Source: Alphaproteobacteria bacterium (lineage in GTDB: Bacteria; Pseudomonadota; Alphaproteobacteria; GCA-2731375). From it: a stretch of 47,640 nt of DNA. A model generated the notes under the pieces. The model was not told the origin of the DNA. It ran no database searches and saw nothing but the letters and a program-made list of their open reading frames with translations. A program made the translations under genes and the position numbers. How positions within the stretch are numbered: position 1 is the stretch's first letter; the number at the start of each line of letters is the position of its first letter. The stretch is from positions 1-47,640 of the forward strand of contig JASLMY010000010.1 of assembly GCA_030746295.1 (NCBI GenBank), given 5' to 3'. Of the stretch, positions 26,219 to 34,113 are shown piece after piece.

Positions 26219-28276
26219 ATGACATCCACCTTCGAGATCGGCGTCGACATCGGCGGCACCTTCACCGACATGGTCTGCCGCGATTGCGACGGCACCGAGC
26301 GGATCGTCAAGATCCCGACCACGCGGGCCGATCCGTCGGCCGGCGCCCGAGCTGCACTCGACCATGCCGGCGCGGCCTGGGGGATCGCCGCCGACGCGGT
26401 CGCCCGCTTCGTTCACGGCACCACGGTCGCCACCAACGCCGTCTTGGAGCGCCGCGGCGCCAAGATCGGCCTGATCACGACCGAGGGCTTCAAGGACACG
26501 TTGGAGATCGGCCGCCAAAAACGGAGCCGGATGTACGACCTGGCCCTGCTGCCCGAGACCCCGGTCTTCCTCGCCCCGGGCGCCCGCCGCCTGGAGGTGG
26601 CGGGGCGGGTGGCGCCCGACGGCCGGGAGCTGGTGCCGCTCGACGAGGAGGCCGTGGTCGAGGCCGCCGACGCCCTCGTCGCCGAGGACGTCGAGGGCAT
26701 CGCCATCGCCTTTCTCTTCTCCTTCGCCAACCCGGCGCACGAGCAGCGCGCGGCCGAGCTGATCGCCCGCCGTCATCCCGGCCTGGCACTGTCGCTTTCG
26801 GCCGAGGTCGACCCGGCCTTTCGCGAGTACGAGCGCACCGCGGTCACCGCCTACGACGCCTACGTCAAGCCGGTGCTGGACCGCTATCTCGCCAATCTGG
26901 AGGCGGCGCTGGCCGGGGCCGGCGTGCCGGCGCCGTTGCAGGTGATGCTGTCGCGTGGCGGCGTCTCGTCGGCCCGGATCGCGCGGCGGCGCCCGGTCCG
27001 CCTGTTGCTCTCGGGCCCCGCCGCGGGCGTCATCGGCGGCCGCATGGTTGGCCTGGAGGCCGGGATCGAGGACCTGATCACCGTCGACATCGGCGGCACC
27101 AGCTGCGACATCGCCATGGTCGAGGGCGGCCGCCCGGTGGTCCGGGCCGAGGGCCTGATCGCCGGTCAGTCGATCCGGGTGCCGATGATCGACGTCAATG
27201 CCATCGGCGCCGGCGGCGGCTCGATCGCCTGGCTGGATGCCGCCGGCGGGCTTCGGGTCGGACCGCGCTCGGCCGGCGCCGAGCCGGGACCGGCGGCCTA
27301 CGGCCAGGGCGGCGAGGCAGCGACGGTGACCGACGCCTCGCTGGTTCTCGGCTACCTCAACCCGGAGAACTTCGCCGCCGGCGCCCTGCGGCTCGATCCA
27401 GCGCTGGCCGAGGCCGCCATCGAAACCCAGATCGCCAAGCCGCTGGGGCTCTCGGTCCGCGATGCGGCGCTCGGCATCCACCGGGTGCTGAACGCCTCGA
27501 TGGCCGAAGGCATCCGCCTGGTCTCGATCCGCCGCGGCCACGACCCCCGGCGTTTCGCCCTGGTGGCACTCGGCGGCGGCGGGCCGCTGCATGCCCCGGC
27601 ACTGGCGGACCACCTCGGCATCGACCGCATCGTGGTGCCGCGCCATCCGGGCGTCCTCTCGGCGGCCGGCCTGTTGGCGGCACCCGTGGAGCAGGAACTC
27701 TCGACAGCCTATGCCGTGCCGCTGGCCGAGGTCGTGCCGGAGCGGCTCGCCGCCGCCTACACCGACCTCGACCGGCGTTGCGCCGAGCTGATGGCCGGCG
27801 AGGCGGTCGATGCCGCCGCCATCAAGGTTCGCCACTATGCCGACGTCTGCTACATCGGCCAGGGCTACCACCTGGAAGTCGCGGTCGATCTCGACCAGCC
27901 GGCCGCACTCGACCGCCTCTACCAGGACTTCCTCGCCGCGCACGACCGGATCTACGGCTATGCCGCCGCCTCGCCGGCTCGCATCGTCAACCTGCGCACC
28001 GTCCACTCGGCTGGCGGCCGGGCGGCCGAAGCGCCCCGGGCGGAAGAGCCCGAGCGCCCAGGCGAGGCGGCACCGATGGCCGAGCGGCAGATCCTCTTGC
28101 CGGCCCCTTGGGGCGAGGTCGCGGCCGCCGTCTTCGAGCGCGACGACCTGGCGCCGGGCGTTACGTTCCGCGGCCCGGCGATCGTCGAGCAGGCCGACAC
28201 CACGGTGCTGATCGCCCCCGACTGGCGCGCCCGCGCCATCCCCGGCGGCAGCCTGATCCTGGAGCGAGGGGAGTAG
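26219..28276 (+). CDS. hyuA: Hydantoinase/oxoprolinase family protein, subunit A
   Basis: 685 residues, full length. The ASKHA ATP-binding start 'FEIGVDIGGTFTDMVCRDC' and the second phosphate motif 'LITVDIGGTSCDIAMVEGG' mark the HyuA family, which hydrolyses cyclic amides such as 5-oxoproline or N-methylhydantoin with ATP, or carboxylates ketones (acetone/acetophenone carboxylases). 'RFVHGTTVATNAVLERRGAK' and 'ALGGGGPLHAPALADHLGID' are also typical. ATG 26219 begins the homology. The subunit B gene follows 3 bases after the stop. Which amide or ketone is used cannot be told. Confidence 0.92.
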   Translation: MTSTFEIGVDIGGTFTDMVCRDCDGTERIVKIPTTRADPSAGARAALDHAGAAWGIAADAVARFVHGTTVATNAVLERRGAKIGLITTEGFKDTLEIGRQKRSRMYDLALLPETPVFLAPGARRLEVAGRVAPDGRELVPLDEEAVVEAADALVAEDVEGIAIAFLFSFANPAHEQRAAELIARRHPGLALSLSAEVDPAFREYERTAVTAYDAYVKPVLDRYLANLEAALAGAGVPAPLQVMLSRGGVSSARIARRRPVRLLLSGPAAGVIGGRMVGLEAGIEDLITVDIGGTSCDIAMVEGGRPVVRAEGLIAGQSIRVPMIDVNAIGAGGGSIAWLDAAGGLRVGPRSAGAEPGPAAYGQGGEAATVTDASLVLGYLNPENFAAGALRLDPALAEAAIETQIAKPLGLSVRDAALGIHRVLNASMAEGIRLVSIRRGHDPRRFALVALGGGGPLHAPALADHLGIDRIVVPRHPGVLSAAGLLAAPVEQELSTAYAVPLAEVVPERLAAAYTDLDRRCAELMAGEAVDAAAIKVRHYADVCYIGQGYHLEVAVDLDQPAALDRLYQDFLAAHDRIYGYAAASPARIVNLRTVHSAGGRAAEAPRAEEPERPGEAAPMAERQILLPAPWGEVAAAVFERDDLAPGVTFRGPAIVEQADTTVLIAPDWRARAIPGGSLILERGE

Positions 28277-28279
28277 GCG

Positions 28280-29944
28280 ATGAACGACATGGTCGACGCA
28301 GGCGAAGGGTTGGACCCGATCACGGTCGAGGTGGTGCGACACAAGATCGAGGGCATCGCCGACGAGATGGAGGAGACCTTGCTGCGGTCATCCTTCTCGC
28401 CGATCGTCAAGGAAGGTCTCGACGCCTCGGCCAGCCTCTTCCTCGCCGACGGCACGACGCTGGCGCAGGCGACCGCGATCCCGATCCACCTCGCCACCCT
28501 GATCCCCGCCGTCGCCACCATGATCGAGCGCTTCCCGGTCGAGACCATGCGCCCGGGCGACCTCTACCTCTTGAACGATCCCTATTCGGGCGGCACCCAC
28601 CTGCCCGACCTGGCGGTGGCAATGCCGGTCTTCCACGGCGACCGCGTGATCGCCCTCTCCGCCACCATGACCCATCACCAGGACGTCGGCGGCATGACAC
28701 CGGGCTCGGTGCCGACCAACGCCACCGAGGTCTTCCAGGAGGGGATTCGGATTCCGGCGGTGAAGCTCCGCGACGGCGAGACTTTCGATGAGACCTTGCT
28801 CGCCATGCTGCAGCTCAACGTCCGCATGCCCGACGTCTTCATGGGCGACCTCAACGCCCAGATCGCGGCCTGCACGGTCGGCGCCCGGCGCCTGGCCGAG
28901 ACCGCCGAGGTTTACGGCGGCAACGAGCTGGCGGCGATCTTCGCCAACCTGATCGAGCGCTCCGAAGCGATGACCCGGGCGGCCCTCGCCGCCCTGCCCG
29001 AGGGCCGCTACCGCTACGTCAACTATCTCGACAACGACGGCATCGACCTCGAGACCCCGATCCGCATCGAGGTCGAGGCCAACATCGCCGACGGCGCCGT
29101 CCATTTCGACTTCACCGGCTCCAGCCCGCAGGTGAAGGGGCCCTTGAACTGCGTCCCCTCGGGCACCCAGGCAGCCGCTTTCTACGCCGTCCGGGCGGTG
29201 ACCGATCCCGAGATCCCGACCAACGGCGGCTGTTTCCGCCCGGTCTCGCTGACCCTGCCCGAGGGCAGCATCGTCAACCCGAAGGCGCCGGCCCCGGTCA
29301 ACGCCCGCACCGCCACGATCAAGGCGATCACCAACTGCATCCTGGGCGCGCTCGCCCAGGCGGCACCGGACCGCATGCCGGCGATGAATTGCGGCGCCCT
29401 GCTGGTGCTCGCCTTCGGCGGCCAGCACGACGACGGCGAGTCTTTCATCGTCGGCGACCTGATCGCCGGCGGCTCCGGCGCCAGCGCCGGGCTCGACGGC
29501 GTCGACGTCATCGAAACGGATGCGAGCAACTGCATGAACCTGCCGGCCGAGGCGCTGGAGATGGAGGCGCCGATCCGCTTGCTGGCCTGCCGCTTGCGGC
29601 CCGATTCCGGCGGTCCCGGGCGCTATCGCGGCGGCCTCGGTGTGGTCCGCGAGTACGAGATCCTGACCGACGGCATCCGCCTCAGCCACCGGGGCGAGCG
29701 CCACACCCGGGCCGCCGACGGCCTGGCGGGTGGCGGCCCGGGCGCCATGGCCCACTCGGTGATCCTTCGCGCCGACGGGGCCGAAGAAGTCATCGCCTCG
29801 AAATGCGTCACCACGCTCAACCGCGGCGACCGACTGCTCGTCGAGACCGCCGGCGGCGGTGGCCACGGGCCCGCGGCCGAACGCGACCCGGCCGCCCGCG
29901 CCGCCGACGTGGCCGACGGCAAGGTCGGCGGCGCGGCCCAATAG
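28280..29944 (+). CDS. hyuB: Hydantoinase/oxoprolinase family protein, subunit B
   Basis: 554 residues, normal for HyuB, the partner of HyuA in a cytosolic complex. Signatures in order are 'DPITVEVVRHKIEGIADEME', 'LLRSSFSPIVKEGLDASASL', 'PGDLYLLNDPYSGGTHLPDL', 'DFTGSSPQVKGPLNC' and 'GGSGASAGLDGVDVIETD'. ATG 28280 has GGGGAG 7 bases upstream and lies 3 bases after hyuA. The C-terminus ends in a Lys/Gly/Ala tail. A 2-dehydropantoate-reductase-like gene converges on it 19 bases later. Confidence 0.92.
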   Translation: MNDMVDAGEGLDPITVEVVRHKIEGIADEMEETLLRSSFSPIVKEGLDASASLFLADGTTLAQATAIPIHLATLIPAVATMIERFPVETMRPGDLYLLNDPYSGGTHLPDLAVAMPVFHGDRVIALSATMTHHQDVGGMTPGSVPTNATEVFQEGIRIPAVKLRDGETFDETLLAMLQLNVRMPDVFMGDLNAQIAACTVGARRLAETAEVYGGNELAAIFANLIERSEAMTRAALAALPEGRYRYVNYLDNDGIDLETPIRIEVEANIADGAVHFDFTGSSPQVKGPLNCVPSGTQAAAFYAVRAVTDPEIPTNGGCFRPVSLTLPEGSIVNPKAPAPVNARTATIKAITNCILGALAQAAPDRMPAMNCGALLVLAFGGQHDDGESFIVGDLIAGGSGASAGLDGVDVIETDASNCMNLPAEALEMEAPIRLLACRLRPDSGGPGRYRGGLGVVREYEILTDGIRLSHRGERHTRAADGLAGGGPGAMAHSVILRADGAEEVIASKCVTTLNRGDRLLVETAGGGGHGPAAERDPAARAADVADGKVGGAAQ

Positions 29945-29963
29945 CGCGACCAGGGCTGAGGCG

Positions 29964-31031
29964 TCAGACGCCCTCGATCGCCTCCAGGCCCGGGGTCAGG
30001 GTGCCGCGCTCGACCTGCTTCACCAGCTCCACCATGGTGGCGTTGGCGGGCGTCGGGACGCCGAGCTCGGCGCCGCGCTCGCAAACGAGGCCGTTCAGGA
30101 ACTCGATCTCGGTGCGTCGGCCCTTGGCGACGTCCTGCGCCATCGACGGTCGGTGCGTGGCGGCGGAATTCGATTTCCGGGCGCGCTCCAACAGAAGCGC
30201 GTCGAGCTTGCCGTAGGCGGCCTCGTCGCCGCGGCCGGCGGCGGCCAGGAGCTCGGGCTCGATATGGTAGATCTCCTCCAGCACGTAGCCCTGCGCCAGC
30301 CCGACCAGGACGGCCTCGCCGGCGAGGCGGATGGCGAGGTGGCGGGCCGAGTCGTGCCGGTCGATGTCGCCGCCGGCCTGTGCCGTTACCGAATAGAGGC
30401 CGTTGCGGGTCGAATTGGCGACCAGCTTCGACCAGCGCTCGCCCCAGAGGTTGGCGGTCGTCTTGGCGCTGTCGGCGGTGCCGAGCATCTCCGCCACCGC
30501 CTCGATACGCGGCGTGATCCGGCCGTGCGCCTCGCCGACGCGAAAGACGATATGCTCCTCGCCGCCCAAGGGCACGTTGCGCCGGACTTGGCCGGGCGCG
30601 TGCAGCTCCACCGCGATCAGGCTGGCGATGCAGCCGACCGTCTTGCCCCAGCCGACCACCGAGGCGACCCGGTCCTCGTTGATGCCGTTCTGCAACGAGA
30701 CGACGAAGCCGTCCGGTGCCAGGTGCGGGCGGATCAGCATCGTCGCCCATTCGGTGTCGTAGGACTTGGTGCAGACGAAGGCGATGTCGATCGGCCGCTC
30801 GCGCGACAGGCACTCCACCTCGGTCAGGTGCAGGGCACGGACGGGCGTGGTGAAGCACTCGGGCTCGCTGACGCCGGTGAGCGTGATCCCGTTCGCCTTC
30901 ATCTCCTCGACATGCGCCGGCCAGGGGTCGATCAAAGTGACGTCGTAGCCGGCCCGCGACAGATAGCCGCCGACATGGCCGCCGACGGCGCCGACGGCGA
31001 CGATGGCGATGCGCTTCTCCATGCTCTCCAA
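29964..31031 (-). CDS. 2-dehydropantoate 2-reductase family protein (PanE/ApbA-like)
   Basis: 355 residues, somewhat longer than PanE (about 300). The Rossmann loop is 'RIAIVAVGAVGGHVGGYLSR'; 'AFVCTKSYDTEWA' and 'VSLQNGINEDRVASVVG' follow, and the helical domain has 'ERWSKLVANSTRNGLYSVT' (catalytic Lys) and 'RRTEIEFLNGLVCERGAELG' near the end. Family members reduce ketopantoate to pantoate or act on other 2-oxoacids; divergence makes the second option realistic. TTG 31031 is favoured by AGGAG at proper spacing; ATG 31022 is the alternative. It follows the dioxygenase gene by 20 bases on the same strand. Confidence 0.85.
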   Translation of the reverse strand: MESMEKRIAIVAVGAVGGHVGGYLSRAGYDVTLIDPWPAHVEEMKANGITLTGVSEPECFTTPVRALHLTEVECLSRERPIDIAFVCTKSYDTEWATMLIRPHLAPDGFVVSLQNGINEDRVASVVGWGKTVGCIASLIAVELHAPGQVRRNVPLGGEEHIVFRVGEAHGRITPRIEAVAEMLGTADSAKTTANLWGERWSKLVANSTRNGLYSVTAQAGGDIDRHDSARHLAIRLAGEAVLVGLAQGYVLEEIYHIEPELLAAAGRGDEAAYGKLDALLLERARKSNSAATHRPSMAQDVAKGRRTEIEFLNGLVCERGAELGVPTPANATMVELVKQVERGTLTPGLEAIEGV

Positions 31032-31051
31032 GGTCTCTCTCCTCTAATCGC

Positions 31052-31897
31052 TCAAACGGGGCGTTCGCCCTCGATGGTGATCCGGTGCATGACCCGGCGC
31101 TGGCCTTGGTAATCGTTGATCGGATTGTGCATGGCGCACCGGTTGTCCCAGAGCGCGATCGAGCCGACGCCCCAGGTGAAACGGCAGGTGAACTCAGGTT
31201 TCACGGCGTGGCTGCAGAGATAGTCGATCAAGGGCGCGCTCTCGGTCTCGGTCATGCCCTTGAAGGCGCGGCTGTGCAGCCGATTGAGGTAGAGCGCCCG
31301 GCGCCCGGTCTCGGGATGGGTGCGGACCACCGGGTGCTCGGCGTAGGTCTCTTCCGCCTTGTCCTCGTTCTGCCCGGCCATGGCCTGGAAGCCAAAGCGG
31401 GTCACCGGGTTGCGGCCCTTGAGGGAGGCGCTGTTTTGAAGGACGAGGCCCTCCAGCATCGCCTTCATGCCGGCCGACAGGGCCTCATAAGCCAGGTACA
31501 TGTTGGCGAAGAGGGTATCGCCGCCGACCGGCGGCACCACCTTTGCCTGCAGGCAGGTGGCCTTGGGCGGCCGCTCCAGGTAGGTGGTGTCGGAATGCCA
31601 GCCGCCGCCGAAGTTCTCGGTCTCCTCCTCCATCTTGACGATCTCGATGACGTCGGGGTGGCCGTCGACGCCTTGGGCGAAGGGGTAGCGGTTGGGCGCG
31701 CCGAAGCGGGCCGCGAACTCGCGCTGCTCTCCGGGTGCCAGGTCTGCGCCGTGAAAAAAGACCACCAGGTGCTCCAGGAAGGCCTGGTGGATCTCGCCGA
31801 AAACCGCGTCCTCCAAGGGCGCCTTCAGGTCGACGCCGCCGATCTCGGCCCCGAGCGCGCCGGCGATCGGCCGCACCTCGATATGCCGGTATACCAT
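31052..31897 (-). CDS. TauD/TfdA-family 2-oxoglutarate-dependent dioxygenase
   Basis: 281 residues. The iron triad is visible: His101 and Asp103 in 'GGGWHSDTTYLERPP' and distal His271 in 'RRVMHRITIEG'. The start 'EVRPIAGALGAEIGGVDLKA' and 'ALWDNRCAMHNPINDY' are standard for taurine/2,4-D dioxygenases, which hydroxylate a carbon next to a heteroatom and so release sulfite or phenol. The actual substrate is unknown. It leads a two-gene unit with the 2-dehydropantoate-reductase-like gene 20 bases downstream, whose product may reduce the oxo product (inference). Confidence 0.92.
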   Translation of the reverse strand: MVYRHIEVRPIAGALGAEIGGVDLKAPLEDAVFGEIHQAFLEHLVVFFHGADLAPGEQREFAARFGAPNRYPFAQGVDGHPDVIEIVKMEEETENFGGGWHSDTTYLERPPKATCLQAKVVPPVGGDTLFANMYLAYEALSAGMKAMLEGLVLQNSASLKGRNPVTRFGFQAMAGQNEDKAEETYAEHPVVRTHPETGRRALYLNRLHSRAFKGMTETESAPLIDYLCSHAVKPEFTCRFTWGVGSIALWDNRCAMHNPINDYQGQRRVMHRITIEGERPV

Positions 31898-31970
31898 CTC
31901 TCGAACCCTCTTACGCGATGCCTGGCGCCATTATAGCGGCGTCGCTCACCAAGGGGAGTGCTCGCGACCA

Positions 31971-32006
31971 TTCAGTGGCAATATCACTTATGATATGATA
32001 TCATAT
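31971..32006 (+). promoter_or_regulatory. AT-rich palindromic operator/promoter of the PIN/RHH pair
   Basis: A perfect 14-base palindrome ATATGATATCATAT (31993-32006) is flanked by further TGATAT copies in a strikingly AT-rich island. A -35-like TTCAGT (31971-31976), 17-base gap and -10-like TATGAT (31994-31999, 5 of 6 bases) overlap it. The antitoxin would be expected to bind here and block transcription. Transcription would start 5-8 bases before the toxin ATG. Confidence 0.6.
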
Positions 32007-32011
32007 TTGAT

Positions 32012-32434
32012 ATGAGAATGGTGCTGGATACCGATGTCGTGGTGGCGGCAATGCGCAGTCCGCGAGGAGCATCGGCAGCCATATTGAGGGCTATTCGGGG
32101 TCGCCGCGTCACCATGCTGTTGAGTGTTCCCCTCGCCGTGGAGTATGAGGCCACTTGTCGTCGGGCAGAGCATCTGTTGGCCTCGGGTCTTGATGCGTTG
32201 CAGGTGAATATCTTTCTCGATGCCGTCATCGCGATGGCGGAACCGGTGGAGACTCATTACCTCTGGCGGCCACAATTGCACGACCCGGCTGACGAAATGG
32301 TCCTGGAGGCGGCCGTGAACGGTCGGGCTGACGCCTTGGCAACGTTCAATGCCAGGCACTTCGCTGACGCGCCATCGCGTTTTGGGATCGAGGTTCTGCT
32401 GCCGCGTGACGCGCTTTGGAGGATGGAAACATGA
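32012..32434 (+). CDS. PIN-domain toxin (putative RNase)
   Basis: 140 residues of the PIN_3-type toxin family. The acidic metal site is visible in 'MVLDTDVVVAAM' (first Asp), 'AVEYEATCRRAE' (Glu) and 'DPADEMVLEAAVNGRADALA' (Asp/Glu cluster), with the C-terminal 'TFNARHFADAPSRFGIEVL'. PIN toxins cut RNA. ATG 32012 or ATG 32018 could start it; neither has a ribosome site, and the operator abuts the gene, suggesting a near-leaderless message. Its stop overlaps the antitoxin start (ATGA). Base composition is less GC-rich than that of neighbours, consistent with acquisition. Confidence 0.88.
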   Translation: MRMVLDTDVVVAAMRSPRGASAAILRAIRGRRVTMLLSVPLAVEYEATCRRAEHLLASGLDALQVNIFLDAVIAMAEPVETHYLWRPQLHDPADEMVLEAAVNGRADALATFNARHFADAPSRFGIEVLLPRDALWRMET

Positions 32435-32682
32435 CGGAAACCAAGACCTACAGTCTGCGCCTGCCCCGCTCGCTGAAGGAGGCGGTGGAGCGGCTGAGCA
32501 AGGAAGAGGGGACGAGCATTAACCAGTTCGTCGCCATGGCCGTGGCCGAGAAGGTCTCGGCGCTTCGGACTGCCAAGTACTTCCGGGAGCGGCAGCGCCG
32601 CGCCGACCTCGCAGCCTTCGACCGGCTGATGGATCGCCCCGGCGGCGAGCCCCCGCGCCCCGGCGACGAGGTCGGGGCGTAG
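32431..32682 (+). CDS. Ribbon-helix-helix antitoxin
   Basis: 83 residues. The N-terminal strand and two helices 'TYSLRLPRSLKEAVERLSKE' and 'GTSINQFVAMAVAEKVSAL' are the Arc/MetJ-type ribbon-helix-helix fold seen in antitoxins; the tail 'YFRERQRRADLAAFDRLMDR' would wrap the PIN toxin. ATG 32431 overlaps the toxin stop by 4 bases and has GGAGGATGG 9-15 bases upstream. It should autoregulate through the palindrome at 31993-32006. Toxin-first order is unusual overall but common for this PIN_3 subgroup. Confidence 0.88.
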   Translation: MTETKTYSLRLPRSLKEAVERLSKEEGTSINQFVAMAVAEKVSALRTAKYFRERQRRADLAAFDRLMDRPGGEPPRPGDEVGA

Positions 32683-32730
32683 CAGGATTTGCCTCAGCCC
32701 TTCCCGCGCCGGCGCGTCGCCCAGGTGGAC

Positions 32731-32979
32731 TTAATAGAAGTCCGGCGGCTTGCCGGCGAGCCAGGCGACGAAGCGGGTGATCTCCGGGTGGGTGCGGAGT
32801 GCCTCGATGCTGGCGTAGCCGGTGGCGATCTCGCGGTCGGCCAGCGTCTTGTGGATCTTGCGGTGACAGATCGGGTGCAGGACCGCGACCTCGCGGCCGC
32901 CGTAGCGCTTGGGCACCAGGTGGTGCTTCTCGCGCCGGCGGCCGAGCGGCCGGCCGCAGAGCGGGCAGAGCTCTTCCAC
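32731..32979 (-). CDS. Small HNH-type zinc-finger nuclease-like protein
   Basis: 82 residues from a GTG start. Cys5-x2-Cys8 ('CPLCGRPLG') and 'KHHLVPKRYGGREVAVLHPI' with 'CHRKIH' form a compact HNH motif with a zinc ribbon (His-His, then Cys-His-x2-His). Proteins of this size are found singly in many alphaproteobacterial genomes and are not known homing nucleases; nuclease activity is unproven. It lies 14 bases after the NIPSNAP gene on the same strand and converges on the toxin-antitoxin pair. Confidence 0.8.
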   Translation of the reverse strand: MEELCPLCGRPLGRRREKHHLVPKRYGGREVAVLHPICHRKIHKTLADREIATGYASIEALRTHPEITRFVAWLAGKPPDFY

Positions 32980-32993
32980 CAGGTCGGCCGACC

Positions 32994-33308
32994 TTACTGG
33001 ATCGGCGAGAACGGCGCCGGCTTGACGATCTTGTTCTCCTGGTAGAGCACCATGTCCTGCACCTTCTTGCGGTATTCGCCCCAGCCGGGGTCGGCGTCAC
33101 GAGCGGCGCGGCGCGCCTCCATGTCGCCCAGGTCCGCGTAGCCCCAGAGGTGGACCACCTGGTTCACCGGGCCGATGGTGGTGACGAAGAAGCCGATCAG
33201 ATTGCCGAGATGGCGCCTCTGGATCGGCAGGCCCTCGGCCTCGAAGATCTCGAGATACCGGGGGACGCGGTTCGGCTTCAAAGTATAGGTGCGGTGGTCG
33301 ACGATCAT
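32994..33308 (-). CDS. NIPSNAP-family protein
   Basis: 104 residues: one ferredoxin-like dimeric alpha-beta barrel domain. 'MIVDHRTYTLKPNRVPRYLE' is the classic NIPSNAP start, followed by 'GFFVTTIGPVNQVVHLWGYA' and 'DPGWGEYRKKVQDMVLYQEN'. The biochemical role of bacterial NIPSNAPs is unclear. They often accompany small-molecule catabolic genes. ATG 33308 follows AGGAGAGCC on the minus strand. Probably co-transcribed with the HNH gene. Confidence 0.93.
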   Translation of the reverse strand: MIVDHRTYTLKPNRVPRYLEIFEAEGLPIQRRHLGNLIGFFVTTIGPVNQVVHLWGYADLGDMEARRAARDADPGWGEYRKKVQDMVLYQENKIVKPAPFSPIQ

Positions 33309-33413
33309 CGGCTCTCCTTCCTCGCCATGTGCTCCGCCGGGCCGCGGTTGGCCGCCGGACGCTTACCCCTGCTAGGATAGCGCGGCGGGGCGAGAAACGA
33401 AGAGGGAGAGCCG

Positions 33414-34055
33414 ATGGCGGACGAGCGGGAACAATGGTTGCAGCGGGTCTACGGCGCCGAAAGCACGGACGAGCTGGCCCGGGCCTACGACGAATGGGCC
33501 GACAGCTACGATACCGACGTCATGGCCCTCGGCTATCTGAACCCGGCCGTGGTCAGCGCCATGATATCGCGCCACGTCGCACCCGAGAGCGGCGAGATCC
33601 TTGATGCCGGTGCCGGCACCGGGATCATCGGCGAGGTGCTGGCCGCCCTCGGCTACGGCCCCCTGGTCGCCATCGACCTCTCCGACGGCATGCTGGACGT
33701 GGCCCGGTCCAAGGGCGTCTATCACGCGCTCCACAACATGGAATTGGGCCAGCCGCTCGACTTCGCCGACGACCGCTTTGCAGCCGTCGTCGGCTCGGGC
33801 GTCTTCACCCTCGGCCATGCCCCGGCCACGGCCTACGACGAGCTCGTGCGCATCACCCGGCCGGGCGGCATGGTCTTCGTCGCGCTCAGCGACAAGGCAC
33901 TGAACGAACTCGGCTTCGCCCGGAAGCAGGCGGCGCTGGAGGCAGACGGCCGCTGGCGCGTCGCCGATGTCACCCGGCCCTACGTGGTGATGCCCTACGG
34001 GCCCGAGTTCGCCCGCATGCCGGCCCGGGTCTTTGCGCTGGAGGTTCTTGCCTGA
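33414..34055 (+). CDS. Class I SAM-dependent methyltransferase
   Basis: 213 residues. The N-terminal 'LARAYDEWADSYDTDVMALG' and motif I 'ILDAGAGTGIIGEVLAALG' with 'LVAIDLSDGMLDVARSKG' and 'FAAVVGSGVFTLGHAP' place it with the small METTL27/WBSCR27-like methyltransferases. Its acceptor is unknown. ATG 33414 has GGGAGAG upstream. The next gene (tartrate/malate dehydrogenase) starts 58 bases downstream on the same strand and has its own ribosome site. Confidence 0.88.
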   Translation: MADEREQWLQRVYGAESTDELARAYDEWADSYDTDVMALGYLNPAVVSAMISRHVAPESGEILDAGAGTGIIGEVLAALGYGPLVAIDLSDGMLDVARSKGVYHALHNMELGQPLDFADDRFAAVVGSGVFTLGHAPATAYDELVRITRPGGMVFVALSDKALNELGFARKQAALEADGRWRVADVTRPYVVMPYGPEFARMPARVFALEVLA

Positions 34056-34113
34056 GGCCGACCTTGCGGGCATACCTGGAGCGGCGCCGAATTCAATCAG
34101 GAGAGAGACGACG

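Noticed and set aside
26174..28342. 722-residue open frame on the minus strand opposite hyuA
   Set aside because: Antisense artefact of GC-rich codon use; hyuA on the plus strand has full family motifs.
28388..29941. 517-residue open frame on the minus strand opposite hyuB
   Set aside because: Same artefact; no recognisable domain.
32731..32979. Homing endonuclease or mobile element marker
   Set aside because: The HNH protein is a small stand-alone domain; no intron, intein, terminal repeat or target duplication was seen around it.
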